Origin: Ascidia mentula
Lineage: Eukaryota; Chordata; Ascidiacea; Phlebobranchia; Ascidiidae
NCBI GenBank assembly: GCA_947561715.1
Contig: OX387199.1
Coordinates: forward strand, 16,993,001 to 17,057,000
Direction: 5' to 3'
DNA length: 64,000 nucleotides
Shown here: piece after piece, positions 33,888-45,795 of the stretch
Layout of the letters: each line of letters begins with the position of its first letter
Position numbering within the stretch: position 1 is the stretch's first letter
Made by a program: the position numbers and the translations under genes
Notes under the pieces: generated by a model
What the model was told of the DNA's origin: nothing
What the model saw: the letters and a program-made list of their open reading frames with translations, nothing else
Database searches by the model: none

Positions 33888-34965
33888 ATGAAGTTTATTC
33901 TTTTGCTTGTCTGCATCGGCTTGGTGGCTGCCCTTGACGACCTGTCAGAAGGTATGGCCGAAACAATATATTAATCAGCAAAGTTTTTATTAGTTTTACG
34001 TTTCGTCTACCAACCGGTGAGACTTTTCGAAGTTGTAGGGAAGCACCCACTACGTACAAAAAAACGCAGGGAGGAAACAACCCGTGGAGGGTAAAGTTCG
34101 GAACTTACAAAAGGGATTTTAGCGCAAAGCATGGCCACAATTGAAATATACGACTGTTAAAAACGCCATGTACAAACATGTTATATCCGCCTGTTTTATC
34201 TTGAATAATTGTTCATTTTATTTGTATTTCTTTTTAAACACTCAATCCCATAACAACTTTTTTATTTGTTGTATTCCAGGCATCGGCACTTGCAGCGTGT
34301 GCAAGCAGACAGACCAAGTGGTAACTTGTTGTAGCGGCAACACCCTCTGCGTTTCAGACGAGGCTACTCCATTGAAATGCGACCAGACCATAGGAATTAG
34401 GGATGATACAGTTCCCGCAAGTAGAGAGATCAGTAGTAAGTTTTTCTTTGCCGCTGTTATTGCGGTTCAATGGTACATATAATTATCACAGTTGAGATTC
34501 GATCGGTATATATTTGGTGCAACACATTTTTGCCACTGGACAACATTGCAAAGAAATAAATGTGATAGGGTATATATTTTTAGTATCAAAAGCAAAAAGA
34601 AATTTAGGAACACAACTCACGGGTTTTCTCATAATTCTGAGTATAAAGAGACTGCCCCATATTGTTATTAACACTGTCATGTTAAAATAAGACGTTTCGA
34701 TGATGACATAAGTTTTTGTCGAAACGTCTTATTTTAACATGACAGTGTTAATAACAATATGGGGCAGTCTCTTTATACTCAAAAAGAAATATTTTTCTAT
34801 TAATTTCTTTAATACATTCTATGCACTTTTTTAGGAGCCCTCTACACATACGGAACGTCAGATTTCTGCTCCGTCTGTTGTGGACTTGATTCTGAGTCCA
34901 ACCGATGCTGTTCTGCGACTAAATCCTGCACATGCACCAAGAATTATTATCCCTCGTGTGTGTAA
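33888..34965 (+). CDS. Small secreted 14-cysteine protein, copy 1
   Basis: I do not recognise the family. Three exons in phase, 33888-33951, 34280-34435, 34835-34965, give 116 aa. Exon 1 is a signal peptide (MKFILLLVCIGLVAAL) followed by DDLSE. The mature part has 14 cysteines in two modules that coincide with exons. Exon 2: GTCSVCKQTDQVVTCCSGNTLC...LKC (6 Cys). Exon 3: SDFCSVCCGLD...NRCCSATKSCTCTK...SCV (8 Cys, ending three residues from the C terminus). The even cysteine number and small size suggest a disulfide-rich extracellular protein, for example a defence, matrix or signalling peptide; the choice among these is open. A second copy with identical exon lengths follows at 36200. Intron 2 carries a perfect hairpin. 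An ATTAAA poly-A signal lies near 35033. Confidence 0.85.
34639..34780. repeat. Perfect 62-bp inverted repeat with 18-nt loop, in an intron
   Basis: The left arm 34639-34700 (starts GAGTATAAAGAGACTGCCCC) and right arm 34719-34780 (ends GGGGCAGTCTCTTTATACTC) are exact reverse complements. The loop is TGATGACATAAGTTTTTG. Next to the loop the arms carry the GAAACGTC sequence seen in other repeats of the window. It lies in intron 2 of the first 14-Cys gene and is absent from the second copy. Confidence 0.95.
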
Positions 34966-36199
34966 TATGCATTTCGCCTCGTCCTGTCCGCCAAGACATC
35001 TTTGTGGCGTGAATGCACATTTTCGAATGTAATTAAAAGGCGTTCGACAGATTTAGTCAATTATTTCACTGCAGAAATAGGAGCAATGCGTTTTGCAATT
35101 TCATCAACACAACCTAGACATTGTGCTGAGTCATGCAAGTGCCGTTGTACTGAATTATATGTTATTCATTAACAATCCTGGGGTTGAAACTCTGCGTAAA
35201 TGTTGACGAGGCTATGTGAAAATACGGTGTAAGAAGTAACAATAACAACACAGTTTTCGCGGAATATTAAATCTAACTGAACTGTTTAAGCTTGTGGTAA
35301 AATAGCTTTAAATTGATCGTCGCTTAATTAAATGAAAGCAGTTCACATTTAAATGCAAGTCTCTGATTGACGAAACGAACAGGAGGTCTGTGGCAATCAG
35401 CCTCATTCGGGTCACGCAAATCATTTCCTATGACGCAACACAAACTTTTGGAGAGTTCTTTTCTGGGTTATACAGGATAAACCGCAAAAAAAATTGGAAA
35501 TCGACATTTGGATTTTGCAACTTCACGTCCGACTACTCGGGTTAAGAAAGACAAACACTTGAACAAATTGTGTTTACCTGCGCGGTGATGCATGGCTTAC
35601 TTGGTGTTGCCGCTCACCGGGATAATTTCAGGCAAACACATCTGCGATAAAAGACGGTACACGAAATATTTTTTTACCACACTCAAAGCAAGGAGACTAT
35701 TGGTACATTCAAATACATATCGTGCCATTAAATCTAAATTCGAATAACTGCACAAATCAAAGTCATTCAGTTGTCTTGATCCCCAAAGTTGCGTTCTAAT
35801 ATTTACGTAACAATAGGTCATAGTGTCAACACAGATATAATTCATTCACTAAACCGTTAATGTCCTCTATCACCGTGAGAAAGCGGACAGCCAACAAATG
35901 ATAAAAGACTAAGGTTTGCATCATAACGTGGTCAGTTTCAACAGCGCACACAGAGTTCGTCATTCGTTTCGGGCAACGCCGTTGCGCTTTTTATTACAGG
36001 CTTTCAAAGGCGCAATAGCACAATTTTTAAACAGAGAAAACTAATAACTTTGAGTTTAAAAAAAATTGTCATTAAATTAAATAGCAAAGTTTGAAAATTG
36101 TTTTGGCACCGAAGGGTCCTTTCGTTATTGCTGTGAACAAGTATTTGACGATGGTCAATTTTTTATGACTTCAAAGAGAAAAAGTTAAGAAATTGCAAA
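34966..36199. other. Spacer between the two 14-Cys genes
   Basis: No coding exon is seen. It presumably holds the 3'UTR of copy 1 and the promoter of copy 2. Confidence 0.45.
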
Positions 36200-37243
36200 A
36201 TGAAGTTGGTGATTTTGTTGTTGTGCGTCGGTTTGGCTGCTTCTCTCGACGATCTGTCTCAAGGTGTGAGTAAAATCATAAATGGACAAATTGAGTCGAT
36301 TACGAGCAAATATAACATTAGCTTTCTGAAACAACTATTTTCAAAATCAACTTAGCAATAAATATGAAATGGTTTGGGAAGTAAATTCAAGTTTAATGCA
36401 AATTCTTCCTGAAACGAATTAAACACTTTGGTTGATTTTGTTCGTGAAGTAAGGGCCACGACTGGTCCTCTGAAATACATGTGGGGCCCGGTAGATACTT
36501 GTAGAAAACTGGATATTATACAACTTTCGCACAATAAAGGAATGTAACCTTGTGGTGTAAACCTTGACTCCTTTTAGGCGTCGGAACTTGCAGCTTGTGC
36601 GTACAAAAGGACCAAAAGGTGTCCTGTTGTAGTGGCAATACTCTTTGCGAATCGAACGAATCTAGCCCTCTGAAATGCGACCAAACGATAGCAACTCGGG
36701 ATGACGCAACACCAGCGGAGAAGGAAATGTCCAGTAAGAGTTTTGAGTGCATTTTATTATTTTTTTTTTCATTTGCATCAACTTGTGTTTTAAATCGTAT
36801 AAAGCTGCATACTTTCACACAGTTTGCAGATCGCCTGATTATTTGTGGGCATAATCGGTTTATTTAATTTTATTTAATTGAAAAGTTGTTGAAAATATCT
36901 GCGATTAAGTCTTAGTTGCTCATGAACCAATTAGGAGAGTCCAATAAAATAAACTCTTAAGTTAACAACGCAATTCAAAACTAAATTTAAATTGAGAAAC
37001 GACCGTCTCGCTTTGAAACTACTCGTCTGGATTTTGTTGGCGTAGTTAACTGTTGTAGTTTGTTTGAAGCATTAACCAACTGCACTGATAAGGACATTTG
37101 ATTCTTGTATAGATGCCCTCTACGACCGGGGAACGTCAGATTTCTGCTCCGTCTGTTGCGGACTTGATCTGGAGTCAAACCGATGTTGTTCTGCGACTAA
37201 ATCGTGTACATGCACAAAGGAATATTATCCTTCGTGTGTGTAA
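36200..37243 (+). CDS. Small secreted 14-cysteine protein, copy 2
   Basis: Tandem paralogue of the gene at 33888. Exons 36200-36263, 36578-36733 and 37113-37243 have exactly the same lengths (64, 156, 131) and phases, again giving 116 aa. The signal peptide is MKLVILLLCVGLAAS, followed by LDDLSQ. All 14 cysteines are conserved: VGTCSLCVQKDQKVSCC...CDQT, then SDFCSVCCGLDLES and RCCSATKSCTCTKEYYPSCV. Exon 3 is the most conserved, exon 2 the most diverged between copies (SVCKQTDQVVT against SLCVQKDQKVS). No function is assigned. The equal exon structure and intact splice sites argue that both copies are working genes. Confidence 0.85.
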
Positions 37244-38103
37244 TAGGCATATCGCCTTGTATGCGTAATTGGATAATTTGAATGTAATTTAAAGGCGTAT
37301 ACAGTAAACTGCTATACTCGATAATCATTTGAACATAACACGTGAATTAGAATTGACTGATGTTTGGCAGGGTTTACTGGTTCCAATGTGCCTGATGTTT
37401 TTTAGGTAGTCAATGCGGTATGTTTAATACATGGTTTCATATGATTAGCTATGACGGCACGGGAATATGGGTCCATATAGTTCACATAACAAACTGTATA
37501 ATTTGTCGCGCTGAATATAGGTTTGTTTAGATAATGCTACAGCACGCGGTTTACTGATTCGGTGAAAGGCTTCACTGAACGTTCAGCTGTCGGGCGTGAG
37601 AATCTTGCCTGATGTCGAGTAAACATTACCGTCAATCTACGTCATTTTCCCAACTCCCTTCTCGTCGGAGTTGTGGGTTTCCTCTTTTGTAACACCGTTA
37701 TCATAGAAGAGTGCGATGGGTTAGGGAGCATTTTTTTTCTGTAGCACAGAGTTACATGCTTGGTGGTGTGAGGCACTTATTGAAAGGTTAAATGAAAACG
37801 TGTACCTACCACGACCCAGCGAAACGATGCATTAATTTAATATAAACTATAATGGCGGACAAACTTCTCTGTACGACATTGTAACAAACATCTCCTCCCA
37901 CCTCAAAAAAACAACTGAGCCTTGTTATGAAAATGCCAAATTAAAATGAACAAAACAAAAAACATATTTATTTCAAGTAATCAACGCCACAAGATAAAAC
38001 CACGTTAGAGTAAAACTACTATGTCTTGTATCGTATTACACCAGAATTATATTGTCCGCCTTGAAATCTTGCCCAAATCAAATAATAGCAAAATGCAAAT
38101 GCT
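37244..38103. other. Intergenic, 3' flank of the ZBED gene
   Basis: It contains a reverse-strand poly-A signal (AATAAA complement at 37967-37972), about 135 bp beyond the ZBED stop codon. Nothing else is supported. Confidence 0.4.
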
Positions 38104-40562
38104 TCACACAATAGTATTATTAATCGTCGTGGCAAATTCCGTGGACAAAAACAAGGGATCGTTTGTCGTCGTCGAGCTCAGCCCACAATCGTCGAGAAGG
38201 GATCGGTTTTCGTTGAGAAATACGACAACGTCCATATTCTCAGCTTCCACCTCTATAGCGCCGTCAGTGGCGGAAAAAACGCGCGACGAGTCGGCCACTG
38301 TTGCGGGCATACACAAATATTGCCTCGCAAGACGGGCCAGTACCGGATAGGCGTTCTCTTTTGCTTGCCACCATTTAAGCGGGTCGGTGTCCTTGTTAGC
38401 GCTGCTAGTTCTAAAATACCGAGCAACTTCTTCGTTGATAATTCCCTCCTCGTCGTCTGATGAGTCAGACCACACACATAGGTCGCTTGATTCAAGACCG
38501 AGAAGGTTTCCGAGAACGCTGCTGTCGGCAGGAGACGGAGAACGATATGCTGGGGATGGGGAAGCGTATGAAGAACACAGCGTAGACAGGGCTTCGTGAA
38601 CGGTGTTTCTATCTGTACGTTTCAGGTGTTTTAGTTTGCAAAACCGAGGATCCAATGCTGTGGCCATTGTTACAGTGTCGCAACTTTCAAACTGGGCAAG
38701 TTCGACCAGTCTTTGGTGAAAGGCTATCCTGACAACATCGATTTCTTGATGGCATATTTCCTCGCTCTTAATTTCGTCTTGGCCGCCTTGCTTCTCCCCG
38801 CGTTTTTCACCTCGCGTAAATCTCTCTAATCCAGCCAGAATAAGAGGACAAGCAGAAACAGGACAGAATCGGCAAGTTGATAAAAAGTCAACGGCGGCTT
38901 TGAAAGGCTTTAGGAGATCAAAAAGCTGGCGGATAAGATCCCAGTCATTTTCGGTGAGCCCTTTGTGTTGAACAAAACCAGAAACAATTTGTTCTTGGTG
39001 GGAAAGAAAGCATTCCAGCAAGTTATACATGCCTATCCAGCTCTTGCAAGATTCCAGTGGCCAGTTATGAACATTCTGGCGCATGCTCTTAAGAACTTGG
39101 CTGCAGGATGCTTGCGTTTTAATTGCAGTCATCATTTGTTTTGCAGTCGCTATCGCCATGACAACCGCGTGGCTTTCATTTAAAGATTCTCTAATGACGG
39201 TCTCTAATTTGTCGGCAATGCAGGTAACAGCGTTCGATTCAAAGCTGTCTTTAAACTTGGGCATATCTGTCGCTGTACCATAACCCAGAATAAAACCTTG
39301 CACCAATGAGTTTGGAAGATTAAAGCTTTCCAAAGTTGCGACTACTAAAGATTCAATGCTTTTGCTTTCGGAAAGCAAAGCGTGTGTTTCCAAAGCAAAA
39401 TACTCAGCTTGCCACTCGTTGGTGATATAACGTATACCGACAGTGACAAACCAATCGTCCTCCACACTTTGACGGAACCAGCAAGTGACCGCGAAGCGAC
39501 AATCCTTTTCTATGGCGTCACTGATTTTGTAAAGAAGTGTGCTCTTTGCACCTAAGTATTTTAACTTCAAAAACTCGCTGATTTCGGAAACGCTAGGAAA
39601 AGTGCAAGCTGGACTTAGTGACTGAATCAGGTTCCGAATTCCAGGCTGCGAGACAAATTTAACAGGACGAAGGTCTGATACAATAGCCTTTGACAACATT
39701 TCGAACAGTCCATTATTTAGTTGAACAACAAACGTAGATCCGTTCGCCGAAACTACGGTATTATTTTCCGTAGAACTTGACGTTGTAAAAGCTGGCACTT
39801 CTGGCAGCTGAAAAGGCCTGGAGACTGCTAAGTTGGTATCGATCGATGCTTCTGGATCAAGCTTGATGATTTTGGGCGGCGGTATGGGCGAGAGAGAACC
39901 GGTATAGCCCGCCTCTCTGCGTAGCGGAAAATATATTGTTACTACCATGTCCTGTCTGCAATTTACGGCGCACAACAAGCAGGCACTCACAGCCGGCAAG
40001 CCGTTTCAGCTTGCGCTTTAAAAGCGCAAACATTCACAAGCTTTCGGGTACAACCTATTGATTCGCTTAACTTTATGCTGCATGATAATCGATACGATTG
40101 TTATTAACTATGCCGTAACAACAATCAGCATAAAACAAGATTTATGAATCGAGCATTCGGATAAATACAAAAAAATGTTGAATGAAGGCGAAATCAAATT
40201 TGCAGTGACTGTTCTATCATTGATGCAGCGCTTGTGGCACTGAACCCGAATAGCACACCAATATGATTTTACATCTTGAGTGCGTAAACATTGAAAATGT
40301 AATTATGGATTTGAATAAATTTCACAAGATATACAACCATGCGTGTTGCACATTACTTCTTAAAAAACTTGTACCTTAAAACGCCGTGAGCGGCGACCAT
40401 GCTGGGCCATAGGAGAGGGTGCTTGAATTTCAGGTGCTTGATAAGGCTACCGGTGCTGTTACAGTAGGCTAGAGCTGCCTTGCATATCTGACAAACTACT
40501 AGATTTTGCGCATCGGGTTGTGAAAAATGATCCCACACTATAGACGTTTTGCCACGCGGCAT
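38104..40562 (-). CDS. ZBED-type protein derived from a hAT transposase, catalytic residues lost
   Basis: Two exons, 40562-40375 and 39916-38104, join in phase (AAG|GTACAAG donor, CTACGCAG acceptor) into 666 aa. Residues 1-50 form a BED zinc finger: VWDHFSQPD, VVCQICKAAL, LIKHLKFKHP. The body aligns with the hAT/ZBED transposase fold: FVTVGIRYITNEWQAEYFAL, LTENDWDLIRQLFDLLKPF, ATALDPRFCKLKHL. The C-terminal dimerisation region is WWQAKENAYPVLARLARQYL and MPATVADSSRVFS. Where hAT enzymes have TTD and TTDN with catalytic aspartates, this protein has VTC (near residue 208) and LGYGTATD (near 275). The ORF is intact with an intron, and I see no terminal inverted repeats. This suggests a domesticated DNA-binding or chromatin protein. 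The assignments rest on visual alignment. Confidence 0.85.
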
Positions 40563-41797
40563 TATATCCAACTTGCACTGGATTCCGTTGGAGAGAGCTA
40601 AAGCAAACGACTAATACTAAACAGCCAGACAAGCGGTTCGGTAGACAACGTGACTGCGTGCGGCTTCGAAGCAAGGAATCGAATGGAGGGACTGTCTGAC
40701 CTACTTAGCACGTGACGTGAAGCGGAAACGATTTTGTGAGCTTATTCAAGCGTAAATGATTATTACCCGGGTTTTACAAGTCGAATCTTTTTAAATCCGA
40801 ATTGCGATGTGATATGACATTAACGTTTGCTTTAAAATATAACGCATACCTTCGATTTCAAAATGTATGCATTTTTAACTACGCGCTCCACAAAAAAAGA
40901 TCCAAAATTCACCTCGCCATCCGTTTCCATTTCGAAAATACGGAAACATATTTCAATTTCGCTAGTCGACGCCTGGACGGATCCTTACTAATTTTTTTAA
41001 TAATCAATATTTTCTTTAAATATTTGTTTTTGAATGATATTGTTACAAGGACTACACTGTATTAGTATAGTAAACTTTAACCACCTTGAAGCACAAACAT
41101 CTCAGAAAACATCTTGTTTTTTGACTGGAGTAAATACCTAGAACAGATCAGTTGCTAGCAGGGAGCTGACGTGCTAAAAAAGCTTTCAATTCGAAGTACC
41201 GGTTCCTTTTTTTCTTTCCGTTCCGAATCACCACACACGCTTCATAACCTGGCGGTGTCAGTTTCACATTTGCTGCACAGTCAGTTTTCCCAAGAAATTC
41301 ATTTGTATAACAGAACTGCTTTTTTGGTCGTTTTAAAGGTTATAAATGTCATTGTTAGTGAGTAAACACGCGAAGAGCTGCTTGACAATAAAAAACGTGT
41401 GAAAGTTACGTTTCTTTGTGGGCATTTTATGATGAACCCACATTTCTCGTTGTAAGACCAAACAATAATATAAGTGCCAGAAGAGCAATTCTGATTAATT
41501 AGTATGCCTGGCAACAAAAATAGCAGTATAATAATATAAGATTATATTATTGTTTAATAACTGCATTAAATAAAGCACCCATACAACAGAATAGCTCGGA
41601 TTGTGGATTTTTTTCGATACAATAACTAAATAGAATCTCAGCCTCCTGACATGAATGATTACATTATTATTAAATATACATGCAAAGTGGGCTTAATATG
41701 ATTTTATGTATAGTGAGAAAAATGCTTCATTGCAAAAGCATTACATTTACATTTTGAAATGTCGCCTGTCATAAATTAACAAGTGGAGTTAAACAGT
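40563..41797. other. Divergent intergenic region between ZBED (-) and TPGS2 (+)
   Basis: It likely holds both promoters, and a repeat tail at 41402-41520. Short open frames have no recognisable domain. Confidence 0.4.
41402..41520 (+). repeat. Second copy of the repeat tail seen at 20928-21040
   Basis: It shares AAAGTTACGTTT, then TAAGTGCCAGAAGAGCA and TATGCCTGGCAACAAAAA with the copy inside the ZCWPW1-like gene, in the same order and orientation. An AATAATATAA run follows. Confidence 0.5.
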
Positions 41798-44732
41798 ATG
41801 AGTCAAATTGATTCAAGAGAATTAGTGGAGCAACTCACATTGGGTCTTCCTTCAACTTTAGGTAATTAAATTTCATGAATAGATCTTGTTTCGAATAAAC
41901 TATATGTTTTATAATGCTTTGTTATAGCACTACATTACATTTAAAACTTAGTCATACTGCTTTCTGTTACTTTTTTTACTGGACAAAAGACAAAGAATCA
42001 ACATAACTGATTAACAGTGTCTGCTTCTTTAGAAAAACGTCCAGGAATATGTGACGTCACTTTTTCTGAAAATGCTCCAGCTCCGCGACATATTTTGGTG
42101 TCCTGGGAACAGCGCAATACTTGCATGTTACCAGATGATCTCAAAAACTTTTACCTCACTGCTGATGGACTGCTACTGACTTGGAAAGTGAAAGTTGGAG
42201 GTAATCCACAGGTTTTTGTTGAAGGACCTGCTATTGCATAATAATACCTTCCTTGTCTTTAAAACCTTAATTAGTTTAATGATGTAAAAGCAGATGATCC
42301 CTAAAACACTCTTTCCATTAATTGATGTCTTTTGTCATTCATTGACTTTCAGAACAAACATGTGTAAAATGTACTGGTCTGCATAATTTAATTTTTGATA
42401 ACAAATTATTATTTATTTTTTGTCTGCATGATGAATACCATTTTAAGCATTTTCCTTTGCCAGAAAATGACTATCCTCTTGGAAGAATCAACATAAATCC
42501 AATAGCTGATCTTGTCAAACTGAGCACAACAGCATCAACATCTACACTTTCCAACAGTATTTCTTTGGCAGATATTGACAGTGACTCAGATGATTCTGAA
42601 GGTGAGTCTGCTGTTCCACTTACTTATATGGTGGTGCACATCATTGTTGGAAATCCACCCAATATTGATAAAATTACTCCAAAAAAATGCTGTTGCAAAA
42701 TTTATATACTTCATATGTAACATTGAAACCAAGTATACTGTATGGCACAGCATACATGCATAACCTAAAAGGAAAAAGAGGTTAAATTAATTGTTAAAGC
42801 AACTGTTTTCAACAAATTCATTGCTACTATGGCTGGAAAATATCATAAATGCTAACTGCTGTTTTTTTTTGTTGACTTGGAATTTTGCTATTTTTTTTTA
42901 ATTGGTTTTATGTATGGCTGCTTTTAAGGTTGCTCTGCGTTATTATGTTTTTAGGGTATTTGGTTTAAACATCTTTGGTTTATGTTATGCATTTTTGATT
43001 TAGATGAACAACACCCTCGTCCCCATTTTGATGGAAGGAGTCGAATATTTGAGCTTGACTCCTGTAATGGATTTGGCAAAGTTTGTTTGGTGTATAACAA
43101 GGCAACTCCAGGTGATTGTAGTGAAATTATGCAAAAATTAATTATCTGTACATTTTATTTAATCCTGTGTGGACTGGTAGTTTAAAATGCATCTTTGCAA
43201 TACATCTTTGCAATACATCTTTGCTCTCTCAAATTTTGGTGTTTACCTAAACTTCCAAATAATTGCAGTGTCAGTGCAACTAAAGAACATAAAGATTGAT
43301 AAAATATTTAGTTTTACCTTGTATTCAATTAGATTTGGCAAATTAAAAAAAAAAAATTGTATTTATTGTCAATCTATCCTCTGTTCTATCTTGTGTGTGT
43401 TCCAGGTATGCCAGCACAGAATACAGAGATCTGGTTTCTGGACAGGGCGTTAAACTGGTCATTTCTTTCAAAGGATTTCACCACATATTATAGGCTAATG
43501 CTTGTACACATGGGCTTGCCACAATGGCAATATGCTTTCACACCTATTGGACTAAGTCCCAGAGTAAAGGTATGTTTCAATATTTTGGGTTTTTGGTCAT
43601 GCAAATATTTAGATTCAGGAACAAGTTTCTTTTCTATTGTAAAAACAAGTAATAATTGTCTGGTTTTGATATTGAAGATGAAGAAGTTGTGTTTTTGAAA
43701 AAAAAACAACAATAATGTATATGCTTTACATGTAACAATGTGAATGGAAATATAGGAATGTATAGCAACTGTCATTGTGTATTGGTCGACATTTAATATT
43801 ATCATTGGGCAGTAAAATATGTGAAAATGTTTACCAGTCAGCAAGTGCAAAAAAGTGGAGAACCACTAAATTATCCTCATAAAAGAGACACAGTTCTCAT
43901 GAATAAAACACAAATTAAGCAATTGCATGTATAAAGTTTATCACAAGTTTGTTTACCACAGCAATGGTTCAGCATGTACGCCCCTGTTCGAATGAAAATT
44001 GATGAAGACATTCGGGCAATTTCCAGTCCTTCACATTTGGGTATATTAAAGTAGGTGGTCCAACATGAAGCAGTTCTATATCTTGTTCTATCTTTCAGAT
44101 GTTCCTTTGGTTAAAGTTGAGTGGCATCGAGTTTTCAAAGGAAAACTTCCCGAAAAAGTGGCGAAAGGGAGAGGTCAAGGTGCAACAGGACAAGCACCAG
44201 CCAGGAAAAAAGCACAGACTGGGCAAAATATACCAAGTTCAAAGTATGTTCATTTCCTATGTATGTACTAGGCTAGGGGCGCCCAAACTTAGGTAAAGAC
44301 GTCTTTGGGCCAGTGTTTTTCTTCGTAGTTTTAAGGCAAAAAATTAATATCTTACATAACAATCGTTTTGTTTCCAAAACTGCTACAAAAGAGAGTGAAG
44401 CATTTTATTCAACATACATTTTCAAAAAACTTCCCAAACTTTGACGGGACATGTACAACACAACTTTAAACCACAGTTGCGGGTCATTATAAATACTGTG
44501 GCGGGCCACACTTTGCACACCCCTCTCTGTTAAACCTCGCACACTTTTGTGAATAAAATGCAATGCACGCATGTTTTTACTCCATGTGGCACATTAACTG
44601 GTGGAAATGGAGGAACAATCCCAATATTGCACAATCAATGTTTCACAGTCAAGGAAGTGCATTTTGATTACTTTCTTTTTCAGATCCATGACTGCAATAC
44701 GACATGGTCGTTTGACCAAACCTTGGACATAA
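41798..44732 (+). CDS. TPGS2: Tubulin polyglutamylase complex subunit 2
   Basis: TPGS2 is a non-catalytic subunit of the TTLL1 complex that adds glutamate chains to tubulin in cilia, axons and spindles. Eight exons with all phases closing give 309 aa (human about 300): 41798-41861, 42018-42200, 42464-42601, 43004-43111, 43406-43569, 43962-44040, 44099-44243, 44684-44732. Matching blocks are ELVEQLTLGLP, HILVSWEQRN, LPDDLKNFYLTADGLLLTW, PLGRININPIADL, FDGRSRIFELDSCNGFGKVC, EIWFLDRALNWSFL, TTYYRLMLVHMGLPQWQYAF and QWFSMYAPV. The tail is basic (RKKAQTG, RHGRLTKPWT), as in the family. AATAAA is at 44958-44963. Intron 7 contains a probable hAT MITE. Confidence 0.95.
44273..44525. mobile_element. 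Probable hAT MITE in TPGS2 intron 7
   Basis: The left end TAGGGGCGCCCAAACTT and right end GGGCCACACTTTGCACACCCCT form imperfect inverted termini. They resemble the AGGGGTG-CAAACTT...GCGGGCCACAC-CCCCT ends common to hAT non-autonomous elements. No clean 8-bp duplication is visible, so this copy is old or the borders are slightly off. Confidence 0.5.
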
Positions 44733-44963
44733 CGTTGAAAACTAAAAGTTCAATTTCAGTGATTTTACAACAGCAAGTCGAGGACGAAGCGATAGAAAAT
44801 GTTTCGTTTTTAAACAAACAACATTTTGATTGGTCTTTGTTTTTCTCTAACAAAACACTGTGCTGTACGTTAAAGCTTATATTTTTACTCGTGAGCGTAT
44901 TTTTATTAGAACGCAGATTCACTGTTGTTTGTGTATTGTCACTGTTGCAGAATGCTTAATAAA

Positions 44964-45795
44964 CGAATCGCGATTTTCGAAGTGTTTCCAACAGACCCTG
45001 TCAGTAGTGATCAAACCTTTTTATTTCGGGAAACTAATGTTTTTCTAAAAAAAAGTCGTTGAAATGCGACCGTTTCTTGTTGATATTGCCCAAATAGGGA
45101 AACAAGCGATTTGTCAAAGGTTGCGTTTTTGCGGGACGGACTGGCTAACGTAAACAGAAACCTTCCGGGTGATTCTTGCAAACAGTACTGAGTTTGCAAC
45201 CCTTCCTGTGTTCCGAGGCTTTTTCGTATGTTTTTCATTGACATCAGATGGAAGCGCAATGTTTTATACAGGATGTTGTCAATGAGTATCACTTTACTTG
45301 GTTTGCTGACAATTTGATCAACTAACCACAGTGCCACATGATTTGGTGGAATTTCAACCGTTAAAATTTATACCCAAGTCACAATTAGCTGTGCTATAAA
45401 ACTACTGTGCCTTACCAGTACTCGGGCAAGCCCTCCTATCATAATGGATTAGAACTCGGTTTTATTTTGCAAGAACACTTGCACAAAATGAACACAACAC
45501 ATCAGGAACTCAGGAAATGAAAGAATATCTATTGAACTATTTACCATCTTGAGGCTGAGCAACTATTGTTCGCCACAAGCAATGCCAGTCAGTGGTCTCA
45601 AAATACATTCTGTCACATAACATATATACACACACATTCTAATTCCACTTTTTTGAGCTATGCATATGATCAAGTCTGGAACCGTTAAATACAGGCATGG
45701 TAAAATGACAGCATGAAATGAATTTTTTGTGCAACAACCAAGGCCAATCCATATAATTATGTCATTGTCAGTATGAATAAGTTATACATATCAGG
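44964..45795. other. Convergent 3' space between TPGS2 and citrate synthase
   Basis: It contains a reverse-strand poly-A signal (TTTATT at 45461-45466) that would give citrate synthase a 3'UTR of about 330 nt. The reverse frame at 45011-45337 lacks any recognisable domain. Confidence 0.45.
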
